Under the pieces are notes generated by a model that did no database searches, was not told the origin of the DNA, and saw only the letters and a list, made by a program, of their open reading frames with translations. A program made the position numbers and the translations under genes. From Cercis canadensis (Eukaryota > Streptophyta > Magnoliopsida > Fabales > Fabaceae), in the NCBI GenBank assembly GCA_003255065.1, contig QAOA01005733.1, positions 74,835-138,834 of the forward strand: a stretch of DNA of 64,000 bases, written 5' to 3'. Below, piece after piece: positions 1 through 10,459 of this stretch (position 1 is its first letter; each line of letters begins with the position of its first letter).

Positions 1-251
1 AGGTATTGCCCAATTGATCCGAATGGGTTTCTTTTGAAAGGACATCCCTGACAGTTGCGGGATTGAATACATGTCAGTGGATTAGGGATAGTGCTCTTAG
101 GTTGGCTTGCTAGTCGAGTGGTTATCTGGTGGGTGTGGGGATGCTTTCTTGGACAGGAGAGGGATTAGCTAGGGTAGATGGATTATCCGTATTTATGGCG
201 CTCAACTCAGAATCAGCGAAAGAAATTTGTAGGTGAGGAGAAAAATCAAAG

Positions 252-270
252 TTCCCATAGACGGCGCCAA
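252..270 (-). other. Primer binding site of Tat-like element
   Basis: On the minus strand this reads TTGGCGCCGTCTATGGGAA, immediately downstream of the LTR end. It is close to the TTGGCGCCGTCTGTGGGAA site found next to the 5' LTR of many plant Tat-lineage elements (knowledge of the family). It fixes the LTR border at about 272 and the element's orientation. Confidence 0.75.
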
Positions 271-271
271 A

Positions 272-590
272 TGATGATGTTTGAGTTGGAGGTCTTGTGA
301 GATCGAGCTAATCTGTACAAGTAAAAAAGAAAGACTAAACTTTTGTTTCCGGGCTCCGAAGATTAAGTTAGGTTAGTCCGAGCTAAAAATAGGTTATTAA
401 TGGTAAATGAGTCAAAAGTCCTGTACGTGTAATGGAGGGATTATTTATCGGGGTGCTGAGGGAAACAGGGGTGGTATGCTGACAAGTTTAAATTTGGGCT
501 TTTGGTGTAATGGGCTTTTTAGTGTATTAGACCTTTGGAAATTGGGCTTTAGATGAGGCCTTTACAATTGGAGACACTTACATAGGGACA
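272..590 (-). repeat. 5' LTR of Tat-like element
   Basis: About 310-320 bp. On the plus strand it opens TGATGATGTTTG next to the primer site. On the minus strand a TATA-like gataaataat lies near 440, followed by the R/U5-type sequence shared in layout with the LTR at 2438-2715. The far border is judged only from a possible CA end. Confidence 0.55.
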
Positions 591-899
591 TCTATAATAG
601 AATTTCTCCATGTATTTTCTCCTTCAACCATGACAAACTTAATACAAACTCAGTCTGTTTAGCTAGAACAAACATCATGTAGCAAAATATATCAAGGATT
701 TTATAAGAGTAATAATCAATTTCAACCAACGCAATAATGAAATTGAAATTACAATTACTAGTGGCAGGAATGCTCTTCACAGCAAATTAAGCAAATTTTC
801 AACAGGAAACCTAGGTATTCAAACTTGCAATCTGCATAAAATTTTAAAATAGAGAAGAAATTGAAGTACCATAATGGAGACGAATTTGAGCTAATAGGG
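591..899. other. Unassigned AT-rich stretch
   Basis: I see no gene or clear repeat. A 62-codon open frame on the minus strand (780-592) has no recognisable motif. The segment could be a diverged continuation of the Ogre-type LTR fragment that follows. Confidence 0.3.
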
Positions 900-1643
900 A
901 ACCAATGGTTAAGAAAATGATAACCCTTCAATCGATTTTTCTTTTCCTTCTACAGCTCTTTTCCTCTGATACTCTAGGCTTCCTTCTTGCTTACCTACTT
1001 GCTCCCTCTTCCTTTCTCCGAATTTGGTCTCCTTCTTTCTTCTCTTTTTTCTCTCATGCACGCCCTTCTTCTCCCTCTTGGTTTTCTTTCCTTCTCCCCT
1101 CAACCTCACTTTCACACACTCTACCCTTTTTCCCTTTTTTTGCTTCATCAGTTTCCCTTTCTTTCTTTTGGTCTTTACGCACATCCCCCCTCTTAGATAT
1201 TTTTTATTTTGATTTTTCACTTTTCCCCTTTTTCCCTTTAATCTCTGCCACCTATCTCTATTGTTTTTCTTTTAATTGGTCTTTTTTTTTTTAAATTATT
1301 TACTAAATAGAAGATAATGTATGAATTTTGACCAATTGGGAGAGGACACAATCTATTTTTTACTCTCCTATTGGTGCTCTTAGATCTAGTGACACAAAAA
1401 CCTATTTACAAAATTCTTTTTATATTTTTTGATTTATTTATTATTTGCAAAACTTTAATTATTGAAAAATGGGCTAAATGTGCTAGATAAGAAATATAGG
1501 CTACACTAACAATGGACTAGGCCTATGATTTACTTCATTACAAAATCTCAAACAACAAAATAAAATATCACTAATTAGAAATTAAGAATTTATCTCTTTT
1601 TTTTTTTTCAAAAATAAAACCCGGACAAAATACGGTATCTACA
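900..1643 (-). repeat. Ogre-type LTR fragment
   Basis: On the minus strand it begins TGTAGATACCGTATTTTGTC at 1643, the same start as the Ogre LTRs at 50475 and 61146 and close to that at 9633. The whole stretch matches 8930-9633 in order: a pyrimidine-rich block, a 'cttagatattttttatttt' phrase, 'aaatagaagataatgtatg', then 'attagaaattaagaatttatctc'. No polypurine tract follows at 1644, so this is a solo LTR or a cut piece and not the 3' end of a full element. Translated frames here (for example 905-1294) are leucine/serine/phenylalanine-rich readings of T/C tracts and are not genes. Confidence 0.75.
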
Positions 1644-1693
1644 TATACTGACTTAAATCACCAAATTAAAAGGTGCAAGAGCTCTCCCCAAGA

Positions 1694-2260
1694 GCTCAAG
1701 TACAAAATGTCGAGCTTGAAAAATTGAGCTCAACTTGGAAAATACCAAGCTTGAAAATTGAGCTCAACTTACAAAATGCCAAGCTTGAGAAATTAAGCTC
1801 AACTTACAAAATGTTGAGCTCGAAAAATTGAGCTCACCTTGAAAAATCCGAGCTCAGAAAATTGAGCTTAACTTGGAAAAAGCCGAGCTCAAAAAATTGA
1901 GCTCAACTTGGAAAAAGCTGAGCTTAAAAAATTGAGCAATACTTACAATATGCTGAGCTCGAAAAAATTGAGCTCAACTTGGAAAAAGCCAAGCTCAGAA
2001 AATTGAGCATATAAAATGCTAAGCTCAAAAAATTGAGCTCAACTTGAAAAATCCGAGCTCGGAAAATTGAGCTCAAGTTACAAAATATTGAGCTAGGAAA
2101 ATTGAGCTCACCCCAATAACTCAAGTACAAAATGTTGAGCTCAAAAAATTTAGCTCAACTCGCAAAATGCAGAGCTCAGAAAATTAAGCTCAACTTACAA
2201 AGCGCCGAGCTCAAACAACTTGCAACTCATCGAGTTAAGAAAACCGAGCTCGAGAAATTT
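1694..2260. repeat. Tandem array, about 35-bp unit, 16 copies
   Basis: About 16 diverged units of the form ctcaacttacaaaatgccga followed by gctcgaaaaattgag. Each usually contains one or two GAGCTC-type palindromes. Units range from about 30 to 47 bp. The array lies just upstream of the plus-strand Tat-like polypurine tract and LTR, so it probably sits in that element's 3' untranslated region. It is unrelated in sequence to the 40-bp arrays at 9766 and 58425. Confidence 0.9.
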
Positions 2261-2423
2261 AAAACAAGAATATCGGGCTAAACAACGTAAAATTAAAATC
2301 CTAAAAGCCATATGTAGGCCCACGTTAGCACCATTCAACTTGTACCACGTAGCGCACCACTAGCTACAACTTTGACCAAACACCCACCTCAATCTCTTAG
2401 CTCAGATACTCTACTTCGAGCTT

Positions 2424-2437
2424 CAGGGGTGGGCAAC
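2424..2437 (+). other. Polypurine tract of Tat-like element
   Basis: The sequence aggggtgggcaac directly precedes the LTR start TGTCTATACC. A G-rich tract ending in GGCAAC before a TG start is typical of Tat-lineage 3' ends. It gives plus orientation. Confidence 0.65.
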
Positions 2438-2715
2438 TGTCTATACCCATTACTAAGGGCTTAAAACCACTCTTGGCCCATTTTGGCCCAATCACCCAAA
2501 TTACTAAACTAGCCCCATGCTTCTATAAATACTCCCCTCCTCATAGGTATTAAGGAATTTTGACTCTTCTTTCATTTTATTCTACTTTATAGCTTGGACC
2601 AATCTAACTTGACTTTCGGAGTCCGGGTATCTCAACCCGACCCCATAGCTAATTTTTGTTAACTGTGCAGCTCAAGTTTCAAGCTCTCCACCCGACCTCA
2701 AGCTCAACACAGACA
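2438..2715 (+). repeat. Short LTR of Tat-like element, 278 bp
   Basis: It begins TGTCTATACC and ends ACACAGACA, so the termini TGTCT/AGACA are inverted repeats. A TATA box (tctataaata) lies at about 2522-2531, with the expected transcription start about 30 bp downstream. The U5-like half contains 'cttgactttcggagtccggg', a hallmark layout of Tat-lineage LTRs. No primer site follows, so it is the 3' LTR. The body of the element upstream of 1670 is missing or displaced by the Ogre-type LTR. Confidence 0.65.
2522..2531 (+). promoter_or_regulatory. TATA box within Tat-like LTR
   Basis: tctataaata in the middle of the 278-bp LTR, at the expected spacing before the R region. This is a fossil promoter of the retroelement. 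Confidence 0.5.
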
Positions 2716-4417
2716 TCGTCATTTCCCAAATTATCTAATCACACATGGAAATGAGAAATTCATCTAGCACAATCCCCACCTGCCTAATTTGCTTATAAGG
2801 CTCAAACCCATTTACAATAAAACTAGCAATTATTGCATTATATGCAAAAGCATTATTATCATTTGTCATCATGGATTAGGGTAATTGAAGACCTTTGGAG
2901 AGGCTTTTGTGGGCAAACACATGCTTGAACGATCCTTAGGTTTGCCCTTCCTCGTTAGCCTCTAGCTCAAGCCACGATTGTTGCCTTTGTCCCAAACACC
3001 ATTGAATCATTTCAAAATGCCAAAAATACCCTTATTAGTTTAGGTTTGGTGGTGTTAATAGTGTGACGTGATGTGCAAGTGTTATTTCTCATCCGCTTTT
3101 AAACGTTTGCCTGCAAAAAAGGGTTTACTACACATTTTGAAAGCATATAGGTGTGAATTGCACATTTTTAAATATTTAGGATAAAACACAAATAAAGTAA
3201 AGTTGAAGGGGGTACATTGAAATTTTTTCTTTGCTAAGTAGGAGTGTACTACTTTTAAAAGTGGAGATATATAGCCAATGAGACTTTGACATTATAAAAC
3301 CTTAAACAAACTCTATCTAGGAGTGTACATGAGCTGAGGAAATTTGTATTTAGACTTGACTTGAACCCAAACCAATTTTTTTTTTTTATACTCTACAACA
3401 CAAACCAACCCAACCCAAACCAAAAGACTTACAACTTGATCACCCTAAATCATGAAAAGTTAGTTTAGGTAGGTTGATTTCTTGATTTGAAATAAATTTA
3501 TGGACCAAAATACATTTTACAAATAACAAATAAAGTTATCTACTAATTTCTTTAATTATACAAGAAATTATTATAGCCTTGTTTTTAATTTGTTGAAGTC
3601 TATCTTTTATAAAAACAAAATTGAGATGGATATGAATAAGTTAAAATCAATAGCAACATATTAAACAAAAAAAATCGATATTAACATCTTGTTTTATAAA
3701 AATTAAAACTTCTTTCAAGTTGAATCTTGCCAATTAAAATGGTCTAGCTCCACCATTAAGTGCACATATGTTCTTTTGGGATTATCAACTCTATATTAAT
3801 ATAAACGATGACACTTCAATGCATGAGAAAATAGCTAGAATGAACTGATCATATTGAAATGAGACCCTTATACTTATTAAAGTTACTTTATCTATTAGCA
3901 AGTTCGATTTATGTCATATGAAATATATGCTGATTTAAGTTTTCTTTCTAGTGCCCTGACACTTTATATCCTTGAAAATAAGTCCCAAATAATAGGCTTT
4001 GAAGAAAAAATAAAAGACATTAGAAAAGCGGAAAAAAAATTAGGACAATAAAAATATTCAAGGACGACTAGCCTCAAAAACATTATTACCAAGAATTTTT
4101 AACCGAAAACTATTTACCAAAATTGAAATTTCCTATTCCTTTTGATTAGGTAATATGTGATGGAAATGAAATTTACAATCCAAGTGACATAAACTTATGA
4201 TTTGGTCAAAGTAACAAATTTAAAAATTGCATTTGTTCAAAGCTTATAATCTTAGTTTATCATCATTTAGCTAAATATGTTCCATATGCTTCTCTTTTAC
4301 ACAAAAACTTGTGCCATGCACATGGCAATTAGCTAAACATAACAATAAAATAGTTAAGGAAAACAATCAATTATTACTTTTTAAGTGGGTATTGAAGATG
4401 GACTAATGTATACCCTT
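2716..4417. other. Unassigned AT-rich DNA
   Basis: No long open frame, RNA gene or clear element ends. A stretch near 3318-3470 (gagtgtacatgag, then 'aaccaacccaacccaaacc') resembles the short nonautonomous hAT-like elements of plants whose ends read GGGTGTACA, but I could not find the opposite end. The rest appears to be degraded intergenic sequence. Confidence 0.4.
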
Positions 4418-4448
4418 CACTACAAGAAAAAAGTTTTTTAGTCACGAA

Positions 4449-4755
4449 AATTTCTCACGAACAAAAATTCATTGAGAAAAACGCAAGAGTTCTCACGGAA
4501 AGTGACTGTTGAGATTCTCTCATGGACAAGGCTAACCATGAGAAAATCCGTGAGAAATGGTGTTCCAACCATCACCATAAATGTGTTTACCGTTCTTACG
4601 GACTATTCTCACGAAAATTCTCACGCCATGCCAAATCTATAAGAAATTCTGTGAGAAAGTTTGTGAGAAAGTGCAGCGCATTGTTTCACTTAAAATTAAA
4701 AATTAAAGGTTTTTTCTCACGGATAAAATCCATGAGAAATTCCATGAGAAAACCT
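4449..4755. repeat. CACTA subterminal repeats
   Basis: About a dozen copies of ttctcacgga or its complement tccgtgagaa, with variants such as ttctcatgga, occur in both orientations. CACTA elements carry such motifs near their ends as binding sites for their own transposase accessory protein (knowledge of En/Spm TNPA-type sites). A 136-codon frame across this block (4522-4932) is best read as noncoding. Confidence 0.75.
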
Positions 4756-5383
4756 GCACTTTATCCCCTCCGCGTAGCCGCGGCTTCAATTTTCACTTAC
4801 CTCATTTTCTTCCTCTCCTCTATCATTTCTCCCTTCCCCAACCTTTCTCCACCATTTTCCCCTTTTTCTACTGGGTTTTGCACTGCCCCTCTTTGCCAAA
4901 CCAATTTTTGGATTTTTAGCTATTTGAGGTAGGTTTGACTATCCCTCTCTTGTCTCTAATTTTTCATGTATTTTGTTATGATGAATTGTCTGTCAATTTG
5001 CTTGCATATCATATGTTTTAGCTGTTTATAATATTTATTGGTTAGTTTAGATAGTATAGGAGTTGTTTTGGATGTAGCTGAATAGTGTAGGTCTATGACT
5101 GAATCTAGGGTAATGAAATTGATCAGGAATTTGATATCATCTGTTATGATTAGTTTGAGATTTTTGTTATATTATTGATGTGGAATAATTCTGGAATTTT
5201 TTGAATGGTGTAGAATTTGTTTTGTAATTTTTTTTCTATTGTTGTGTAATTTTACTTATATAGCTAGCGAATTTTAAGTTATGGAATTAATGATTTTTTT
5301 GTGATTAAGTTTATGTGTAATTGTGTGAAATTTTAATTCTTGGACTGTTCAAGTTTTAGGGGAAACTTTGCCAAAATTTTAAT

Positions 5384-5714
5384 TTAGGGTTTAGGGGTTT
5401 AAGGTTTAGTGTTTAGGGTCTAGGAATAAGGTTTATAGGTTAAGGTTTAGGTTTGTGATATTTAAGGGGTTTAGGGTTTGAGATTTGGGTTTAGGTTATG
5501 GTTGAGGATTTAGGATTTAAGGGGTTTAGGTTTAAGGTTTGAGGTTTGAGTTAAGGTAATTTAGGGTTTATGGGGTTTAGGATTTGGGTTTAGGAATTTA
5601 AGGTTTAGGATTTAAGGAGTTTAGGGTTAGGGTTTGGGTTATGATTTAGGGTTTAGGATTTAAGGGATTTAGGGTTAGGATTTAAGATTTGGGTTATGGT
5701 AGTTTAGGGTTAGT
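5384..5714 (+). repeat. Degenerate telomere-like (TTTAGGG) tract
   Basis: About 330 bp of imperfect ttagggtttaggg, interspersed with variants such as gggtttaagg and gatttgggttt. The plant telomere unit is TTTAGGG. The tract lies between the CACTA leader and its candidate exon, so it is probably in an intron. It is too degenerate, and in the wrong context, to be a real telomere. Confidence 0.85.
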
Positions 5715-5770
5715 AATTTTATTGTATACATAATTGCCTTCTTAATATTTTTTTTTGTATGACAAATATC

Positions 5771-5880
5771 AGACGATCATAGGTGCCCATCTCCAGTATC
5801 TGAGCCCTCTAGGAGGGGCAAAGGTAAGACAGTTGCTCAGCCTTCTCAGACCGACTTGGCCTTGTTTTTGTTTATGTCAA
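5771..5880 (+). pseudogene. Candidate CACTA exon fragment
   Basis: After a T-rich stretch ending in a plausible acceptor (atatcag), one frame reads open to the Ogre-1 border, with a basic, serine/proline-rich start (DHRCPSPVSEPSRRGKGK). CACTA first coding exons often look like this. There is no conserved domain in the short piece left. I am unsure of the reading frame and the splice site. Confidence 0.35.
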
Positions 5881-5884
5881 CCCC

Positions 5885-8800
5885 TGTTACAACGTATTTG
5901 AAGGTCTCTATGACGCGGATGACAAACTTAAAGAAAATGATTAGTTTCCAAAAGAAAACTTGGAGTCACCATCAATTGTATTAAGAAAATTGGGAATAAT
6001 TGGAAAACCCAATTTTAAGTAAAAAAAAAGGTCTGTGAACCAGAGAGGGTTTAGGAGTCTGTTTATGCGTGAGAAATGTGTTAGGCACTCCACAACATCC
6101 GTCTAAAGAAGGTTACCTTAAATTAATTGTTCAAACATAAATATGGTCAAAGTATGTGTTTTATTTACCCCAAAATAATAAATATATTTACAGGAATATC
6201 TAACAAAAGTAAAATAAAGTATTTAAACGTGCAATGCATATTTCTCTATCAAGACCTAAATCCTTCCACCCCTTTATCGCATAAAGCGACCGTTCAAGGT
6301 GGCACTACCTTCACCTAAGTCGGATAGAGAAAGACATCCCATATAGGACTGACTCGCACTATCTTCCCATGATAAGTGAAGGGGCATGCAGATACTACGC
6401 GATACAGATATATTTTTTATCTGTAGTGCAAATGAATAGTTTTAAGTAGTACAAAACTTGTCTCAGGGAGAAGAACTTTAATTACATTTGAAAATATAAA
6501 GTAAGATAAATGAAAGTCTCTTGCTTCTAGCTTGCAGCAAAGTCTTTTCGAGCAAAGCCCTCCAACTTGCCCATGACAACAATCACTCTCAATCATATGT
6601 CAAATTGCTCAAGGAAACACCAAATTCAAGTTAAAAGATTCACAACTAAATATCATCATTTCAAATATATCTCATGCCTCAAGCACATAAGAAGGATCCC
6701 GAAATGATACTCCATAAAAAATTACTGCAACTTAAAGAGTTCAATAATCCAATAAATATTCTAAATTGAACTCAAAAATGAATTTAAGACAACCACCCAA
6801 AAATAAGACTACCAATCAGCTCTCATGCAGGCAAATGCAGAAATTACCAAATTGACATGCCAACAGCTCCTATGCAATGCTTAGAACCAAGCTAAAACTC
6901 ACAAAAATTGGAATAATAGATAATTAAAAAAATGTCACTCAGGGCAATCTCAAAATAGTCGTGTTCAAGTTAGAACTGAAAACAGTGAAAAAATGAAAAA
7001 ATTCTAAAAATTTTGCACTTCAAAGACACAAGTCTTACAATTCTAATGAAATAATAATCGTGCAAAATGGAGCCATATAGCTCAAATTAGAGACAAAAGA
7101 TTGAGCACTGTCAGAGACATAACAATAGTGACAATGTAGTAATAAACAGCCAAAAACTGGGAGCAAAGGAAACATACAAAAAATTTGAAAATTACACATA
7201 TCGAAAACAAGCATCTTATGGTTCTAACAAAGTGAGAATCATGCAAAAAGGATGATTATAATTCAAATTATAGACAAAAGACTGAATATTGCCAAGACAG
7301 GGCAACAATGTCAGTGTAGTAGTGGACAACCATATTCAAATCGAAACTGGGAGGAAAATAGATATGAAAAAATTCTAAAAATTGCACATATTGAAGATAT
7401 ATATCTTACAGTTCTAAGAAGGTAAACAATGCTAAATTATGACCTCTGTAGATCCAAAAATAAATGAAACACTGATTGTTGCCACTTAGAAAATTGACTA
7501 CAGCAAAAATGATATACAAGCATTCTTTTTCATGCTAAAGTAATGACAAATCCATTTTAAAACCACTCCACAATTAGTCAAACAACAAAATCCTAGTAAA
7601 AATAGCATCTAAACACAAGGCATCAAAGATTAGGTATACAACAAACTAATTTGGGTATCAAATGACCTATAGATCAATCAAAAGAACAATAACTTAACCA
7701 ATATCCCAGTAGCAATGGAAACATGGCTGGACAGCAGCGAAATCAACTCAAAATGACAACAACAAACATGCCAAAACAATGGTGAAATTAAATAAAAAAT
7801 AATCCATAACTTCAAATTAAAATTGCTAGAAAATAACTCAAAACAAACAGCTTAAAAATGGTGTAAAACTCACTACGGAAACAAGCTAAAGAAAAGTACA
7901 AAACCTAATATTGAATCAATCCCTAAATGCCTCTAAAATATGGGGAACACAGTAAAATGCAACCAACTACTTGGGCAAAAATATCACAACAACATGGTAA
8001 TGGATATATAGCAATTACCACTCCAAAAATGGCAATGATTAAGGCCAAAACAAATCCAGAAGATGTGGGCAGTGGTTAAACCATAAATCATAAAAGAAAA
8101 GCATTGAACATGTGACAATCCTCAAATATGCAAGATAAATGAGAAACACTTATGGGCAAATCAAAGAGCTAGTAAGTATAAAGGCATGCAAGATAACAAG
8201 AAAACATAGATGATACCATAGGAAAACAGAATTCATTCCATTAAGGTAACCACATATTTCTAACCATGAGGATTCTTTTAAACAACATCCTTCCTAACCC
8301 AAAAAATAGCAAAAAGAAAAATAAGGCAGCAAAGAGCACTTAGAACCAATAAAAGATGCAATAGAAAAATTGTTTACCATTATAATTCACAAAAACCAAA
8401 TGCAATACAACCTCCTAAAACGAGCAAAAGAGATACAATATATTCATGAATGAAAATTTCATACTTAAATTTTTATACCCAAAAGACATCCCACACAATT
8501 TTCAGCATATACTTGAATTACTAAGAATACCATCAAAAAAATGAAAGCCTTGAACTAACATGTCAAGCTATGCACGACAGCCATTAGCAAGATCCCCTAA
8601 ATAATCATGAACATGAAATTCCACATATACAACAAAAAAAACTGCTAATGAATATTTGTAACCTTATGCATGAAATCTGAATTTTAACATATTGGCCATG
8701 ACATAATGAAAATGAAATTCAGCCACTCTTCCCTAAAATGCCTAGAAAATTGACAGAATAGTGTTGAAAAAGAAACATACAGAAAATTCTATAGCATGAA

Positions 8801-9633
8801 TTTCAAATCATAACTACCATAAATCAAACAATAACACTCAATATCATTGTATATAAACTAGAATTAGTCAAAAACATGAGTGAATCTATGAGAGAATGAC
8901 CACCGAACCTAGAAATGATGAATACTCCTCTGCCGTTGTCCTCCTCCCACCATTGCAGTATGGCTCTTTCTCTGTCAATGAAGCTCTTTTTCTCTCTAGT
9001 TTGGCTTCACTTTCACCTTCCACTGAATGGTCCTCCTTCTCCCTCTCGGTTTCCTTTTCTTCTCCTCTTCTTTCACTCTCGTGCTTCTCCTCCTCTTGCT
9101 TTACATTGGGTCTCTTTTTTCTTGCTTAATCAGTTTATTTTTCCTTTCATCTCACACACTCACACACCTCTTAGATATTTTCTATTTTCTTTTCACTTTT
9201 GCCCCTTTTGCCCTTTAATCTCCACCACTCATATCTATATTTTCCTTTTAATTTGGTCTTTTTTTTTTAATTATTTGCTAAATAGAAGATAATGTATGGA
9301 TTTGGACTAATGGGAGGAGGAGGAAATCCATTCCTTGCTCTTCGATTGGTGGTGTTAGATTTACTTACACAAAAACCTATTTACAAAATTATTTTTCTAT
9401 TTTTTGATTTATTTATTATTTGCAAAAAATTAATTATTGAAGAGTGGGCCAAATGGGCTTAGATAAAATTAGTGGGCTCGACTAACAATGGATTAGGTCT
9501 AGGGTTTGTTTCATTACAAAAACCCAAACAACAATATAAAAATCACTAATTAGAAATTAAGAATTTATCTCTTCTTTTTTTTCAAAAAATTTATATACCA
9601 TGAAAAAGACCCGGACAAAATACAGTGTTTACA
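5885..9633 (-). repeat. Ogre-1 3' LTR, 3.75 kb
   Basis: On the plus strand it starts TGTTACAACG and ends GTGTTTACA, giving TGT/ACA ends. The inner end is set by the polypurine tract at 9634. The outer end is set by comparison with the end TTGTGACA of the Ogre-2 LTR. It contains three diverged copies of a ~185-bp module (about 6990-7440). The frames at 8896-9292 are low-complexity readings of T/C-rich sequence. Confidence 0.85.
6990..7445 (-). repeat. Three-fold ~185-bp module in Ogre-1 3' LTR
   Basis: The anchor phrase 'cttacaattcta' and its variants, preceded by an attgaaga-type run and followed by 'catgcaaaa..gag.tatagctcaaatta', recurs at about 7018, 7200 and 7388. The equivalent triplet occurs in the other LTR of this element and in Ogre-2. 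Confidence 0.75.
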
Positions 9634-9650
9634 GTTGCCCCTCTTTACGT
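9634..9650 (-). other. Ogre-1 polypurine tract
   Basis: On the minus strand ACGTAAAGAGGGGCAAC directly abuts the 3' LTR start TGTAAACAC. It is nearly the same as the Ogre-2 tract at 61131-61145. Confidence 0.8.
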
Positions 9651-9765
9651 ATTTTCTTATAGATAAAACATGTTAAGCTTTTGCTTCTCTTGTTTTAGTA
9701 TAAGAAACATGTAAAGACAAGTATTTTGTTCGGGGCACCCAAAAATGACAAAGAAATTTAATAGC

Positions 9766-10459
9766 ATCGAGATCTTTTACCAGAGAGCCGAGAAAAATTT
9801 AAAAGCACCGAGATCTTTTATCTGAGAGCCAATAGGAATTTAAAAGCACCGAGAGATCTTTCACCTAGGAGTTGATAGAAAATTAAAAAGCACCGAGATC
9901 TTTCATCCGGGAGCCAATAGAATTTAAAAACACCAAGATCTTTAACCCGGGAGCCGACAAGAATTTAAAAGCATCAAGATCTTTCACTCGGGAGCCAATA
10001 GAATTGTAAAAGCACAGAGATTTTTCACCCGAGAGCCAATAGAATTTAAAAGCACCGAGATATTTCACTCAGGAGCCAACTGAATTTAAAAGCACTGAAA
10101 TCTTTCACTTGCGAGCCGACAGGAATTTAAAAGCTTTGAGATCTTTCACTCAGGAGCCAACAAAATTTAAAAGCATTGAGATATTTCACCTGGGAGTCGT
10201 CAAGAATTTAAAAGCACCGAGATCTTTCACTCAAGAGCCGACAAGTATTTAAAAGTACCAAGATCTTTCATTCGGGAGCCAACAGGAATTTAAAAAGCAC
10301 CGAGATCTTTCACCTAGGAGCCAACATAATTTAAAAGCACCGAGATCTTTCACTTGGGAGCAGATAAAAATTTAAAAGCACTGAGATCTTTCACTTGATA
10401 GCTGACAGTAATTGAAAAACACCGAGATCTTTCACCCGAAAGTCGACAAGAATTTAAAA
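9766..10459 (-). repeat. Ogre-1 3'-UTR tandem array, 40-bp unit, 17 copies
   Basis: I count 17 units of the form caccgagatctttcacccgg followed by gagccgacagaatttaaaag, each 39-43 bp and diverged from one another. It lies between the integrase end and the polypurine tract. Tandem arrays at this position are known in Ogre and other Tat elements and have been proposed as a source of satellite DNA. Confidence 0.95.

Larger units (their letters stand above)
1..590 (-). mobile_element. 5' end of a Tat-like Ty3/gypsy element
   Basis: Read on the minus strand this is an LTR (about 590 to 272), a primer binding site, and then the start of the untranslated leader, which runs off the left edge. The internal coding region is outside the window. 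The LTR carries the phrase 'cttcggagcccgg' after a run of acttaat, which is the same layout as in the Tat-like LTR at 2438-2715, so both probably belong to the Tat lineage. No coding sequence is visible in 1-251. The outer LTR border is uncertain: candidate ends are near 582 and 590. Confidence 0.6.
4418..5884 (+). mobile_element. CACTA (En/Spm) DNA transposon, left end only
   Basis: The terminus CACTACAAGAAAAAAG at 4418 is the standard CACTA terminal inverted repeat start; the 3 bases before it (ctt) would be the target duplication. It is followed by dense subterminal repeats (4449-4755), a pyrimidine-rich leader (4760-4920), an intron-like AT/T-rich region with a telomere-like tract, and a candidate exon after 5771. 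The transposon is cut at 5884 by the Ogre-1 LTR. No transposase domain and no right terminus occur in the window; they would have to lie beyond Ogre-1, where another element now sits. Confidence 0.8.

Noticed and set aside
905-1294. 129-codon plus-strand frame with overlapping minus-strand frame
   Set aside because: Composition is almost only Ser, Phe, Leu and Pro from T/C-rich DNA (Lys/Glu/Arg on the other strand), and the same low-complexity frames occur at 8896-9292 in the matching part of another Ogre LTR.
1644-1693. 3' end of a full Ogre element at 1643
   Set aside because: The aaagaggggcaac polypurine tract seen beside the other Ogre LTRs is absent here, so the LTR piece is treated as solo or cut.
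3318-3470. hAT-like short element
   Set aside because: Only one possible end (gagtgtacatgag) and a typical 'aacccaaacc' run were seen; no opposite terminus or target duplication found, so it is not called as a feature.
4522-4932. 136-codon frame as a gene
   Set aside because: It spans CACTA subterminal repeats and a pyrimidine-rich leader; the K/R/H-rich part is a reading of the repeated ttctcacgga motif.
5384-5714. True telomere or chromosome end
   Set aside because: Repeats are degenerate, short, and flanked on both sides by transposon sequence.
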